Made by a program: the position numbers and the translations under genes
Assembly (NCBI GenBank): GCA_951217055.1
Contig: OX578286.1
Location: 34,139,307-34,203,306 of the forward strand
Length of the DNA stretch: 64,000 nt
DNA from: Gerris lacustris
Lineage: Eukaryota; Arthropoda; Insecta; Hemiptera; Gerridae
Direction: 5' to 3'
Shown: positions 43,401 through 54,887 of the stretch, piece after piece
Position numbering within the stretch: position 1 is the first letter of the stretch
Layout: each line of letters begins with the position of its first letter
The notes under the pieces: model-generated
The model's input: only the letters and a program-made list of their open reading frames with translations
What the model was told of the DNA's origin: nothing
The model's database searches: none

Positions 43401-43714
43401 ACTATAAGTTATTTTATTTGTTTCGCCATGTCCAATATTTACGCAATCTTCATTTTGACGGGTCTCAAATTTGTGATAGATAAACATTGAATGACAGCAA
43501 AACAGGAAATATCGATTATATTATTTATATTATTTCAAATATATCGATGGCACGGTTTAGATTTGGTGTTGGGGAGATCCGTTGTACAAAGATTTGTCCT
43601 TTTATAGGTTTAAGATCAGCTCTCTAGATGGTTGTTATTTATGTGAAGCAAATAAATTCGGAACTATTTTTTTTTTTTTTTTTTTACTAACATTATTTAT
43701 TATATAACAATAAC

Positions 43715-43966
43715 CAGGGCTCGATTTGAGGCGGAACGGCGTTCCGGGACCTCTCTCTCTGATAAATAAAAAAAAATTATCTGCACTAAGACACTAAGAG
43801 TGTGGGTTTATGTCTAAAACTGCTTAAAATGCTGTTTTTGAACGTTTATTCTTCAAATTTTTCCCGGGGGGGCACCCCCGGACCCCCCTTCTATTGGGGG
43901 GGGGGGGGGGGGGGGGAGAGGGTAGGTTGTAGTTCCGGCACCTCAATTTCTAGAAATCAAGCACTG
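43715..43966. mobile_element. hAT-type MITE, 252 bp
   Basis: Ends CAGGGCTCGATTTG and TCAAGCACTG with an 8-bp TSD ACAATAAC at 43707-43714 and 43967-43974. Contains a palindromic GGAACGGCGTTCC near the left end and a long G run (43895-43915). Related copies lie at 5975-6067 and 27674-27730. Confidence 0.88.
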
Positions 43967-43974
43967 ACAATAAC

Positions 43975-45020
43975 AATTATATTATCAACATTACATACGA
44001 TTCAACAGAAAATTATTTAAAAACGTAGTATATAAAAAGTTATTTTTATCTTGAAATTATTTATATTATAATGCTCGTTCGTTAAACCAATTCTTTTGCT
44101 CGTATTACTTTATTTTCCCTTTTTGGGTGGTCCTTTGGGTATTTTATATTTTCTTCATTTCAGACAGTTTTTGGAAATCATTTTACTTTTGATCCTCATA
44201 TAAGGTGTGAACCCTATGAGCCTAACAAGTAGACTTGGCAACAATGCAGGTATCACTACTTTGGTAGGCTGACTTTTTGAGGAGTGGGCCTGGAATATGG
44301 CTGTTTTTTCACGGTTAGGTTTTTAAAATGACCATCATTTTGATAAGAGACAATTTTGTCCGAGTTTGTCGGACGGATTTTATATTTTGAAATATGACAC
44401 AATAACCTTTATAATTTGAAAATGTTTCTCATGCTTTTTGCACTCGACAATGAAAGGTCGTCTGTTGAACTGAATTATATAATTTTATCACTTATCAAAA
44501 TAATCAATTACCCTTATCTCTCCCTGTAATGCAATTACATACAATTACATTGCGTGTAATCCATCTTAATACGAACACCTGTACAAAGTTTACCGCATTT
44601 TCTTTCAGATCTTGAGATATATTATACACATTTATATTAAAGTGAAAATTTCAGACTCATTTATAATAAAATTATAAGATTTGGTCAGTGATAAAAGTCA
44701 ATAATTTTATGAATTTACAATTTTTAAGATACTTCATATAAAATTATAAGATGAATGTATTATTTTAAAGGGTGTACTATAATTTATAATTATATATGAT
44801 ATTTTAAACTAAATTATATCATAAATATATTATATTTTTAAAAATAAAGACAACTACAAACCCAAATTATAACGTTTATTATTGGTTCCACAGTCAAAAA
44901 TCGAATTGAAAATTTATTGAATCAGTTGAAATGCATATGTTATTTATAAAAATAATTATTTTCAATGTGTGGTAATTAAATTAAAAACATGTCGAAAGTT
45001 CATTCATATGACTCTTTATG
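43975..45020. other. AT-rich intergenic stretch
   Basis: No gene, element or clear repeat recognised. Confidence 0.4.
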
Positions 45021-45024
45021 CATG

Positions 45025-45320
45025 ATTCCTCTAAACACCTCTAACCACTTCTAACCACTTCTAACCACCTCTAACCACCTCTAACCACCACTAACCACCA
45101 CTAACCACCACTAACCACCTCTAACCACCTCTAACCACCTCTAACCACCTCTAACCACCACTAACCACCTCTAACCACCTCTAACCACCTCTAACCACCA
45201 CTTACCACCTCTAACCACCTCTAACCACCACTAACCACCTCTAACCACCTCTAACCACCTCTAACCACCACTCACCACACAACTAACAAACTCTAAGACA
45301 TTATAACCACCTTAAACCAA
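45025..45320 (-). repeat. Decamer minisatellite (CCACCTCTAA)n
   Basis: About 25 copies of CTAACCACCT and CTAACCACCA, the complement of the TTAGAGGTGG array at 35.5-36.1 kb. Ends in CACTCACCACACAACTAACA and ACATTATAACCACCTTAA. Confidence 0.92.
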
Positions 45321-45415
45321 CTCCAGAGGCGACCTCAGGATTCATTATGTGTGTTATCAGCAGTAAGTATTAAAAAATACACTTTCATTTTTCTCACAGG
45401 TACTTCCTATAATTT

Positions 45416-46018
45416 AATAGTACATTACGCGTCGACTCGATTGCGGAAAGTAGCATTTTGCATGCGAGTGTGGAGTTTGCACCCGAGCGAGAGCAAGGGT
45501 AGTAAAACCACACGAGCAATGCAAAATGCCGTTTTCGCACGAGTTACGTACCGTACTTTAACTACGATTGTTAGATTTAAATAATTATAACAGAAAAAAA
45601 TAAACTTCCTGTATGCAAGTTCGTATTTATCTTTTGATAAAGATGACATTAATTCATTATCATTAGTTGTATTTTGTGCCGAAGTAATTATTTCGGGAGG
45701 CCTATTATTCTCCTCATATTCGTCATAGTCATAATAATTTAAATCACTCATTGATTTTCACAAAAAAACTCGATATAAACAGTTACTTTTATTAAGCTAA
45801 CAGCAAATTAGTTTTGTTAAATGCAAACAAACTCGCTAATCGTGCGTAAAGCTGAAGAATTCTTCTTTTTTACCACCCTAGGGCGGTAAAAAAGAGGAAT
45901 TCTTCAGAATTATGAGACGCGCATGCGCAATGAATACAAGTACGTAAAGGTAAAGAATCACTTTCTACGCATCTAAACGGAGATACAATGTTTATATTTC
46001 GTAATAATCGTAGATAAA
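45416..46018 (-). mobile_element. Recombinase-like mini-element, copy D
   Basis: Minus-strand layout as copy A. Palindrome 45852-45907 with core ACCCTAGGGC. The ORF starting at 45751 is intact through MSDLNYYDYDEYEENN, PPEIITSAQNTT, ELMSSLSKDKYELAYRKF and then runs on through non-homologous sequence and the 3' hairpin. It is inserted within the decamer array, which resumes at about 46030. Confidence 0.78.
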
Positions 46019-46029
46019 GGTATTTTCTT

Positions 46030-46290
46030 GAAGGCCTCAAACACCTTTAAATACCTCTAAACACCTTTAACCACCACTCACCGCACAACTAACTAACTCT
46101 AACACATTATAACCACCTTAACCCACTCTAACCCATTATAACAACCTTTTTTTAATAAAAGGGAAATCTTCTAAACACCCGGATTTAAAACCAACTTTAA
46201 TGACATTGAACCACCTCTAAACACCTCTAACCCCCTCTTACACCGCTAAATTATAACCAACTTAACCCATTCTAACCACCTCTAACTAAG
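46030..46290 (-). repeat. Degenerate decamer minisatellite, continuation
   Basis: CACCTCTAA-type units continue beyond copy D, with CACTCACCGCACAACTAACT and ACATTATAACCACCTTAA repeating the end of the left array. Confidence 0.7.
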
Positions 46291-47040
46291 AAATGGAAAA
46301 CACAAGAAAAATAAATTATGTATTTGAGAATGTTTAGTACAAGTTGTATAGGAGGGATGTAAAGTATAAATATATTTTCTAAAATGTAATTAATCTATTC
46401 GAGAACAAGTCTTATATTGCTTACAAGAATGGAGTACTTAAACTTATCAGGCTCAACTTAGATAACCGCTGACTTACTTTGTTTAAGAACGTAAGAGACG
46501 AATAAAGTTTTCATCAAATTACTTTAAGTTATCTGAAGAGAAATAAGAGGGAATTCTCTAAGGAGTACTTAAAATGACAAAGTCATAGGACTTGGGACTT
46601 TAGCTTACTTACTCTATATAATGCTTGATGCTTTGGTTCTCTTCAGTAAGCTCTTCCTTATCTTATCTCTAGGTTCTTTACCAACATTTAACTTCACCCA
46701 TTAAATTATAAAACTGTTAATTTGAGACTTTTAATATCTTTTAACACCTTTAAGTTATCCACTCTAGCTTTAAACTTTTGCTTAATCCTAAGTTTAAATC
46801 TGCGTCGAAAAGGTTATTCTTTTGAGAATCAGTAGCACCTTTGCCACAGTAAAGTAAAGGTGCGAAACACATGCATTTTTTTTAATCAATACCGAATCAT
46901 TATTGATTTAATTCTAAATGCTCTTTTGTTTTAAAGTACAAATAAAAAAAAATCTTTGTCCTGTCAACGAATAGTAATTGCGGAACTAAATCGAAAAGTT
47001 TTGAAGTTGTATACTAAATTTTTAATCTCTTGCTGCAATA
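46291..47040. other. AT-rich intergenic stretch
   Basis: No gene or element recognised. Confidence 0.4.
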
Positions 47041-47044
47041 GTCT

Positions 47045-47310
47045 ACCAATTAGTGTGGCACATAGCTTCCTCGCATCCTATTTCGATGTAATGCTTTTAC
47101 AACCCAATAATGTGTAATTTATTTATCTATTTCCTCCTTTTTTTAAATGTGTCAAAATTGTTTTGATTTTTTACATGAATTAAAGTATCAATATAGGTTG
47201 AAATTAATCTGGTGTTATCTGCGAGCTTTTTCCCACAAATTTTCCAAATTACATAAAAAAATACTCTGCCAATTAATGTGGCACATAGCTTCCTCGCAAA
47301 GAAAAGACCA
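47045..47310 (+). repeat. Repeat with conserved QLVWHIA-coding block
   Basis: AATTAGTGTGGCACATAGCT occurs at about 47051 and, with one change, near 47269; a third copy is at about 63466. Where open, the frames read YQLVWHIASSH, CQLMWHIASSQ and CKLVWHIAFQ. The repeated peptide may be a relic of a transposon protein, but no family is identified. Confidence 0.4.
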
Positions 47311-47499
47311 AATTAAGAAAAATACCTCGATAAACAAAATCAAAAAGTTGGAACGACGCGGCACTGTTCCAGTAAATATTTAATAAAGTTGAAGAAACTT
47401 AAACATTTGTTGGAGAAACAAAGCCTCCAACAAGCACCAAACGTTAGCGCATATATAATTAATTTAATAAACAAATATAAAACTGCAACCAAATTGTAG

Positions 47500-48280
47500 A
47501 AACCGCTGTATAAACAGTTTTTTTTATTTTACCCCCCTCAAAACTAAAAATAACACAAAATAGAATATAACCAAAATTAATATACTATGCAAGAGCTTTT
47601 CAACGATATACATCATATTATAAAAGATTAACTTTAACATTTGTACCCCCCGTACTCTGAGGTACCAAAGTTATATTTTTAAAAAACAAATAATACAAAA
47701 GGGCATTCATTTAACTAATAAATACATTATAAATAAAAAACCTTATATCAAAAAAGTATTTAAACCCTTTAACCAACAACAAAATTATAAATCGGTACAA
47801 AAGTATATGTACAAAATTTTTTAAAAATCAACAAATAAAATAGCTTTAATGTACATATCAAGGCCTTTAAAATGATATACGACACAATATTAAAAACCAA
47901 AAAATAAACAAACAAAAGTGGTCACGTGACACGGCGCACGGGAAAAGTTTACTCTCATGTTCTCAGCAAGTAGGATGAACTAATGAAATAAAATACACTC
48001 AATTTAAAGAGCATTAGTGTGAGATTCAATCGCCGCAATCAGAAATAAAATTGGCCAACTATTATAGAAACTATGGCCATTCAAAGACAAAAATGGAAAA
48101 AAATTAAACCAAATAATAACAAAATTATCACCATCTAGGGTACAACCGATGATGATACGACAAAAACTCATAGGACTAAAGTTGTAGATCTTTTAAAATC
48201 AGTCACCACTTGTGCTATCCATTTTCTAATACGACTTACCGTTTAGCCGCAATAAGCCCCCAAACCAGCTTAAAAATCAA
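47500..48280 (-). repeat. Large dispersed repeat, copy 2
   Basis: Inverse copy of the 7651-8995 repeat without the 8150-8820 segment, ending at the GCCGCAATAAGCCCCC side. No coding capacity. Confidence 0.6.
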
Positions 48281-48479
48281 GTCACCCATTTTTATTTTTT
48301 TAAGGGGGGAAGGAGGGGGAAAAGTGAACTTTTTATAATTATTTTGGTACACAATATGGACGTTGCGCGTCGAATAGCGCAAACCACAAGTCTCTAGCTC
48401 TTCTGGAAGTGGGTAAACATTAATGTCAGTGAGTGAGTCAGTTAGCCATGCGGCTTTATAATATAAGACATATTAATTT

Positions 48480-49525
48480 AGCACGATTTAAAGTGCGCAG
48501 AAGGTTGAAATTAATCAGGTGTTATCTGCAGGCTACTTTTGACAAACCATAAAAATTTCATAAAAATCAGATGATTACTCTTAAAGATATGGCTGTAAAT
48601 AAATGTATGTTTGTGAGCATGCGGATGACAAACAAATATGCGCAGAAGGTTGAAACTTATATGGGACCAACAATGGGCTAATTATGACCTACCATCCAAA
48701 TTTCATTAAAATTGGACGTGTAGTTTTTAAGATATGGTGGTTCGCAAAAATTGAACGACAGACCGACAGACCAACAGACCGACAGACAGAAACGGAACCA
48801 AAATTGTTCCCTGATGTCTGAAACGGATTTCTGTCTTGGAATTTTTGAAATCGGAGACCTAATATTTTTTCGTTCTTCAGAACGATCACATAGCTTCCGT
48901 TACCTTCGGTAAGCTCGGAAGCAAAACAACAAATGAGTACTTTTGCTGATATAGGTTTAAATGTATGTTTGTGCTTATGTTGAGGAGGATAAAATGGGAG
49001 CAGATGGTTGAAACTTATATGGGACCAACAATGGGCTAAGTATGACCTACTATACAAATTTTATTAAAATCAGTGTTTAAGATATATTGGTTCGCAAAAT
49101 TTGAGCAACAGACAGACACGGAACCAAAAATTTTCCAAAGATGTCTGAAACGAATTTCTGTCTTGGAATTTTTCAAATGAGAAACATAAAAAAAAAAAAA
49201 ATCGTTCTTCAGGTATAGGTGTAAATAAATGTATGTTTGTGCGCATGTGGAAGAGAAACAAATAGGTGCATAAGGTTGAAACTTATATGGGACCAACAAT
49301 GGGCTCATAATGAATTACCATCCAAATTTCAATAAAATCAGACGAGTAGTTTTTAAGATATGTTGGTTCGCAAAAATTGAATGATAGACATACAGACAGA
49401 CCGACTGACAGACACGGAACCAAAAATGTTCCCTGATGTCTGAAACGGATTTCTGTCTTAAAATGTTTCGAAATCGGAAATATAAAAAGCTTCCGTTACC
49501 ATCGGTAAGCTCAGAAGCAATATAG
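48480..49525 (+). repeat. Tandemly arranged ATATGGGACCAAC repeats
   Basis: One partial and three fuller copies of a 220-270-bp repeat (AGGTTGAAACTTATATGGGA; CCAACAATGGGCTAA; TTGGTTCGCAAAA; CAGACA runs; CTGAAACGGATTTCTGTCTT; GTTACC.TCGGTAAGCTC). The minus-strand open frames here are antisense shadows. Confidence 0.7.
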
Positions 49526-49534
49526 TTTTTCCCA

Positions 49535-49595
49535 AAAATATCTTCATACACAAAGGGTGAGAGGTCGGGTTCGATTCCCCGCCAGGGAGAAGTAA
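49535..49595 (+). repeat. Pol III B-box fragment
   Basis: GGTTCGATTCCCCGCCAGGG behind GAGAGGTCG resembles the T-arm end of a tRNA-derived SINE; no A box or body is visible. Confidence 0.3.
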
Positions 49596-49858
49596 TTTTT
49601 ATGGTAAATTTTGATGAAATATTCAATAATAATTTAATAAAACCATGAAAAATTAAAGCAACTAACGCATAGAAAACACTAGATCAAGTAATTATGTACT
49701 CGTATATCATTTTTAGAACTAAATGTTTAGTAAGAGATTTATTTTTATTGAAATTACCTTGTCACGTTAGTTGTCTACAGAAGCCAGAAAACAGTCAAAA
49801 TTTGTTTAAAAAAAACAAACATTTTTTTGGTCTTAAAATCCCTTAAAACGGATAATTG

Positions 49859-50443
49859 TGTAACGGGGATTTGGTGAGGGGAATAAAGTGAACTGGTTAT
49901 ATGGTTGATAGATATTTATTTGTATATGAATGTGTGAGTTGATCTGTACACCTCCAAAGCTAAGATCGGACTCCCCGTGTGACTCTATGCTAGGGCTTAG
50001 TCTGATAGATTCTTGGTGGGGGAAGGCACCACTAGACAGAAGTTCCAGCCTTTGCTAGCCTAAGGTCTACACTGCTTTCCTAGAATATTCTGGACATGGC
50101 TTCCCCGTTACAGCATTGGTGGCAGCGGTGGGATACGAACCCACGCCTCCGAGAAGACTGGTGCCTCAAACCAGATCAGCGGGATCAGCTGTAACGGGGA
50201 AGCCAAGTCCAGAATATTCTAGGAAAGCAGTGTAGACCTTAGGCTAGCAAAGGCTCGAACTTCTGTCTAGTGGTGCTTTCCCCCACCAAGAATCTATCAG
50301 ACTAAGCCCTAGCATAGAGTCACACGGGGAGTCTGATCTTAGCTCTGGAGGTGTACAGATCAACTCACACATTCATATACAAATAAATATCTATCAACCA
50401 TATAACCAGTTCACTTTATTCCCCTCACCAACTCCCCGTTACA
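49859..50443. mobile_element. Palindromic LTR element (LTR - tRNA-Leu half - inverted LTR)
   Basis: Two 254-bp LTRs in opposite orientation (49859-50112 and 50190-50443), each with TG..CA ends and TGTAACGGGG/CCCCGTTACA boundaries. A 4-bp TSD ATTG flanks the unit (49855-49858, 50444-50447). Between the LTRs is a 77-bp segment that begins GCAT then TGGTGGCAGCGGTGGGATAC, a primer-binding site for tRNA-Leu. No gag or pol is present. The arms differ at only a few positions, so the rearrangement is recent or has been homogenised. Confidence 0.9.
50117..50176 (-). other. tRNA-Leu 3'-half / primer-binding site
   Basis: On the minus strand the segment reads CTGGTTTGAGGCACCAG (anticodon arm, loop TTGAGGC, anticodon GAG, Leu), a variable arm CTTCTCGGAG, T-arm GTGGGTTCGTATCCCAC, then CGCTGCCACCA. 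The terminal CCA and the missing D arm and 5' acceptor strand show it is copied from a mature tRNA-Leu 3' half rather than being a tRNA gene. A normal primer-binding site would be about 12-18 nt; this match is more than 50 nt. Confidence 0.8.
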
Positions 50444-50447
50444 ATTG

Positions 50448-51800
50448 GAGCAAAATTACCAAATCAAATTATTTGTGACTCACAATACTTTGTTCTCTAT
50501 ATAAACTAATTTATACGCATAATAATATGAGAAAAGTCGAACTTAGAGAAAAAATATCGATCTGTAAATCTACAAATCGATTTATAAAATCAGTGTTGTG
50601 TTTACATATGAATCAGCTGTTGTATTATTTCAATTGATCTTGACTAAGATTAAGTACTAGTGGTGTGACGTTCTAAATAAAGACCGCTAGATGTCGCAGC
50701 ACTACACACTTCAGTAATCTTTACAGCGTAAACAACTTCCCAAACTATATTTAAATTTATTGTTTCACAGATGGATTTCTTTTTTAAATGACGTAATATA
50801 AAAACAAAGAAAACTTTTTTTAATTTTCTCGTCGATTTTAATTAACACAGCATAAATAATACACACGTCAAATTTTCTTTCTTCCAAAAAACTGATAACA
50901 TTATCTAAACTCATGACTAGACTCTTTTCTTCATTTTTAAATCTTTAAATAGATCCATATTAAATATAATCTTATAATATTTATGTGTGTGTAAGATAGA
51001 TAATTGGCACGGGGCATCATTATATCCTCAAGCTAATTAAAATATTGACATAAACTAAAAAAAAAAAAATATATATATATTATTTTAATTTATGTTCTTG
51101 GAATTATTATTATTTTTTATTTTTACATTTGTGATAAAATACCGCTTGGTTTATTTATCCATAATATATTTTATAATCATTACTTTAAACTGAAAATTTA
51201 AATTTAAAATCCGGATAAAATATATATTTATAATTTTTTTTTTTAATTTGATATGATTTTTTTTTGCTTATAATTTATTAGTTCTAGAAAGAGATTTATA
51301 ATTGACATTTAAAATTCTAAAAGAGATTATTTGAAATTATTTTGTAACTGTTATAATATTTTATAGTTATATAAGTATAATTAAAATGAATAAATGATTA
51401 GATCATGGCTGCTTATAGAATTATTGGGTGAATTAGTAATGGTTAGCTTGACATTAAATTTAAATGCCTTATTATTGCTTTTTACTCTATGTATAAATGT
51501 AGTAAATTATAAAATAAATATGCCAATATAACTGGAGTGTTGCTTTCAGTTTCAGCAAAGAGTAAGCAAATTTTTATAGGTTTGTGAATCTATACATATA
51601 TATTAGTCTATAAATTTGAATCTATATATTATAGGTGTGAGAACCTTTATAATATAAGTCTGAATCTATACTTATATACATGTCTGTGAATCTATCTATA
51701 TATGTGAATAATAACTTGAAATAAGTAAAAATAGCAATCACTGGACCAAGTAGTTATGTACTTGATTAGGATGTTAAATAAGAAATTCATAGGACAAATT
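50448..51800. other. AT-rich intergenic stretch
   Basis: No gene seen. 51575-51720 has degenerate GTGAATCTATA-type units that recur at 52790-53230. Confidence 0.4.
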
Positions 51801-51805
51801 TGCAC

Positions 51806-52440
51806 TTCTTTAGATTGTAACTCCCCTTATAAATACAACAGAGGGGAGTAACAACTAAAGAAGGTGTTCGGAATGTTCTTCTTTAGATTGTTACTCCCCT
51901 TATAAATAAAACAGAGAGTAGTAACAGTCTAAAGAAGGTGTTCGGAATATTCTTCTTTAGATTGTTACTCCCCTTATAAATAAAACAGAGGGGAGTAACA
52001 ACTAAAGAAGGTGTTTGGAATGTTCTTCTTTAGACTGTTACTCCCCTTATAAATATAACAGAAGGGAGTAACAACTAAAGAAGGTTTACGGAATGTTCTT
52101 CTTTAGACTGTTACTCCCCTTATAAAAGAAACAGAAGGGAGTAACAACTAAAAAAGGTGTTCGGAATGTTCTTCTTTAGACTGTTACTCCCCTTATAAAA
52201 GAAACAGAAGGGAGTAACAACTAAAGAAGGTTTACGGAATGTTCTTCTTTAGACTGTTACTCGTTACTCCCCTTATAAAAGAAACAGAAGGGAGTAACAA
52301 CTAAAGAAGGTTTACGGAATGTTCTTCTTTAGACTGTTACTCCCCTTATAAAAGAAACAGAAGGGAGTAACAACTAAAGAAGGTGTTCGGAATGTTCTTC
52401 TTTAGACTGTTACTCCCCTTATAAAAACAAGTGTAATATT
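51806..52440. repeat. Tandem array of MITE-derived hairpins, ~74-bp unit x 9
   Basis: Each unit is an imperfect palindrome: CTTCTTTAGACTGTTACTCC, CCTTATAAAAGAAACAGA, then GGGAGTAACAACTAAAGAAG, joined by GTGTTCGGAATGTT or GTTTACGGAATGTT. The arms are the terminal inverted repeats of the single-copy element at 52395-52545 and of the copies at 54890-55290, so the array grew from a MITE's ends. Confidence 0.88.
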
Positions 52441-52545
52441 CCTTTGTCCCAAAGTACATTGGACTAAACATCCCTTTGCATTAATAGGTATATGGTCAAA
52501 TTCATGTATATTCTAAGAAAACATAGGGGAGTAACCATCTAAAGA
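52395..52545. mobile_element. MITE with TTCTTTAGACTGTTACTCCC TIRs
   Basis: The left end TTCTTTAGACTGTTACTCCC continues into CTTATAAAAACAAGTG; the right end reads GGGGAGTAACCATCTAAAGAA. The ~150-bp interior (CCTTTGTCCCAAAGTACATT; GGACTAAACATCCC) also occurs at 55000-55070 and 55160-55250. Confidence 0.7.
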
Positions 52546-52559
52546 AATACCGAAAATCT

Positions 52560-53130
52560 TTGTTTTGTCAGTCAATGGATCTATATAATACGAGCCGTTA
52601 AGTCTGAGGCAACGGGCTTAATTTTTTATTTAGAAAAATGGAAAATAAAGTAAATTAAATGAGACACTTATTTAGATAAGTAATTATATTTATTTAAAGA
52701 CCAACAAATCAAAACAAACATTTATTTTTATTGGAATAAATGTGGTTGCCTTAGCTTATCAATAACAAATCATTCCGAGGTTAGTCGCGATAAGTCTGTG
52801 AATCTATGTAATATAACTCTGTGAATCTATAATAAATATATGTGTCTGTAAATCTATGTATTATAACTCAGTGAATCTGTAATAAATATAGAAGTATGTG
52901 AATCTATATGATATAAGTCTGTGGATCTATATAATAGGAGCCGTTAAGCCTGAGGCAACGGGCTTAATTTTATATTTAGAAAATAAAGTAAATTAATTTA
53001 TATATCTAAATTTAGATAAGTAATTATATCTATTTGAAGACCAACAAATTCAAACTAACATTTAATTTTATTGGAATAAATGTGGTTGCCTTAGCTTAGC
53101 AATAACAAATCATTTCGAGGTTAATCTGTG
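52560..53130 (+). repeat. ~350-bp direct duplication (GGCAACGGGC family)
   Basis: Two copies (about 52565-52780 and 52920-53120) run from GAGCCGTTAAG.CTGAGGCAAC to GGAATAAATGTGGTTGCCTT and AGCTTA.CAATAACAAATCAT. Fragments of the same family lie at 31980-32165, 53590-54275, 55455-55575, 56090-56155 and 58130-58215, making it one of the most frequent repeats here. Confidence 0.75.
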
Positions 53131-53466
53131 AATCTATGTAATATAAACTCAGTGAATCTATAATATTATAAGTCTGTGAATGTGAATCTATATGATATAA
53201 CACTGAAAATTGATATAAGTCTATTGATCTATGCAATAGATTATATAGGTTGTGAATATAATATGCATTATATTCTCTGATTTTAATAAAATTTAATCGA
53301 AACCTTTAATTCGAATACCTCGGAGTATAATCGGCCCACCCGTTTCAAGATGGCGCCTGTTCAAAATGATTAATTTTTTATTAACTTTTAATAAGATTAC
53401 GCCAAGAAAAAGCCGATAAATGCATTATTATTGACCAAAAGCAATGAAACTACTTCGAAGATTCTT

Positions 53467-54410
53467 GCTCAATTTTTGAAGTGAAACTTCTTTGGCGGCG
53501 GTAGAGTGAATTTTTTCATATAGTGACATCGTGTAACGAAGTTTGCGATTCGAGACTCGTCCAAGTGTAACATTTTTTACAGATTAATTGTATTATATCT
53601 ATTTAAAGACCAGCAAATCAAAACAAACATTTCTTTTTATTGGAATAAATATGGTTGCCTCAGCGTAGCAATATATATTTTTTTTTCATTTAAATTTCCC
53701 ATAACCATTTATTAATCCTGAAATAATAAATTCGTCAAAAAAATGAAACAGAGCGACACATTCTAGAACTTAAGTTTCACTTCTAATGCGTGAGAGCCTC
53801 ACACATATATTTTTTCATATTGTGAAATCGTGTAACGAAATTTGCGATTCGAGACTCGTCCAAGTGTAACATTTTTTACAGATTAATTGTATTATATCTA
53901 TTTAAAGACCAGCAAATCAAAACAAACATTTCTTTTTATTGGAATAAATATGGTTGCCTCAGCGTAGCAATATATATTTTTTTTTCATTTAAATTTCCCA
54001 TAACCATTTATTAATCCTGAAATAATAAATTCGTCAAAAAAATGAAAGAGAGCAATGCATTCTAGAACTTAAGTTTCACTTCTAATGCGTGAGAGCCTCA
54101 CACATATATTTTTTCATATTGTGAAATCGTGTAACGAAATTTACGATTCGAGACTCGTCCAAGTGTAACATTTTTACAGATTAATTTTATTATATCTATT
54201 TAAAGACCAGGAAATCAAAACAAACATTTATTTTTATTGGAATAAATGTGGTTGCCTTAGCGTAGCAATATATTTTTTTTTAATTAAATTTCCCATAACC
54301 ATTTCTTAATCCTGTAGTAATAAATTCGTCAAAAAATTAAAGAGAGCAATGCATTCTAGAACTTAAGTTTCACTTCTAATGCGTGAGAGCCTCACACATA
54401 TATTTTTTTT
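53467..54410 (+). repeat. ~300-bp tandem triplication
   Basis: Three units with GAAATCGTGTAACGAAATTT, GCGATTCGAGACTCGTCCAA, an AACAAACATTTCTTTTTATT block and AACTTAAGTTTCACTTCTAA plus TGCGTGAGAGCCTCACACAT. A single inverted copy lies at 58010-58335. The first unit begins with AGTGAAACTTCTTTGGCGGC, matching the far end of the inverted copy. Confidence 0.85.
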
Positions 54411-54419
54411 TTTTTTTAT

Positions 54420-54885
54420 GATTCGGGTGGGGGGGGGGGGGGGGAGGAACAATTTTTTTTAAAAAAATTATAGGTGACGTATAAAATATTCCTATATCAT
54501 CAATTAATTTTCTTTATGATATGTATTCTTACGTTATGAATTATTTGCTCCTATATCTATTTTTTGTTTAATTAAAACAAAAGTTAACAGGAGAAAAGCA
54601 GAGAAGCCCAAAATAATCCTATATGAATGATTTGCAACTAAAATTTGTATCTCCAAAATCATATTGTTGTTAAAAGCGTGGGATAAAATCGAACTGAGCT
54701 AATATTAGATGTACAAAATCATTTCTATTTTGCTCCAGACCTCGACATCTCAATTCAATCCATATCTAGGTCGTCTTTTGAGTTCCTACTGTGCCGACCT
54801 TTGACGCCTTCCTCCGCCGCTATTTGTTGCCTCCTTCCTTTACATTATAGTGAGGAGAAAATGTTAGAAATTTTAGAAGAAATAA
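54420..54885. other. Intergenic stretch with a G run
   Basis: A 17-base G run near 54428-54444; otherwise nothing recognised. Confidence 0.4.
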
Positions 54886-54887
54886 GG

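Noticed and set aside
48689..49626. Minus-strand ORFs sharing SVSVC-type peptides
   Set aside because: They are antisense readings of tandem transposon repeats with CAGACA runs; the shared peptides reflect repeated DNA.
49315..49626. 103-residue minus-strand ORF
   Set aside because: Reads through the same repeat and a B-box fragment; no domain.
50117..50176. A functional tRNA-Leu gene
   Set aside because: Only the 3' half is present, it carries an encoded CCA, and it sits at the primer-binding position between LTRs.
51806..52440. CRISPR-like array
   Set aside because: Units are complete hairpins without unique spacers, in animal-type DNA, and derive from a MITE.
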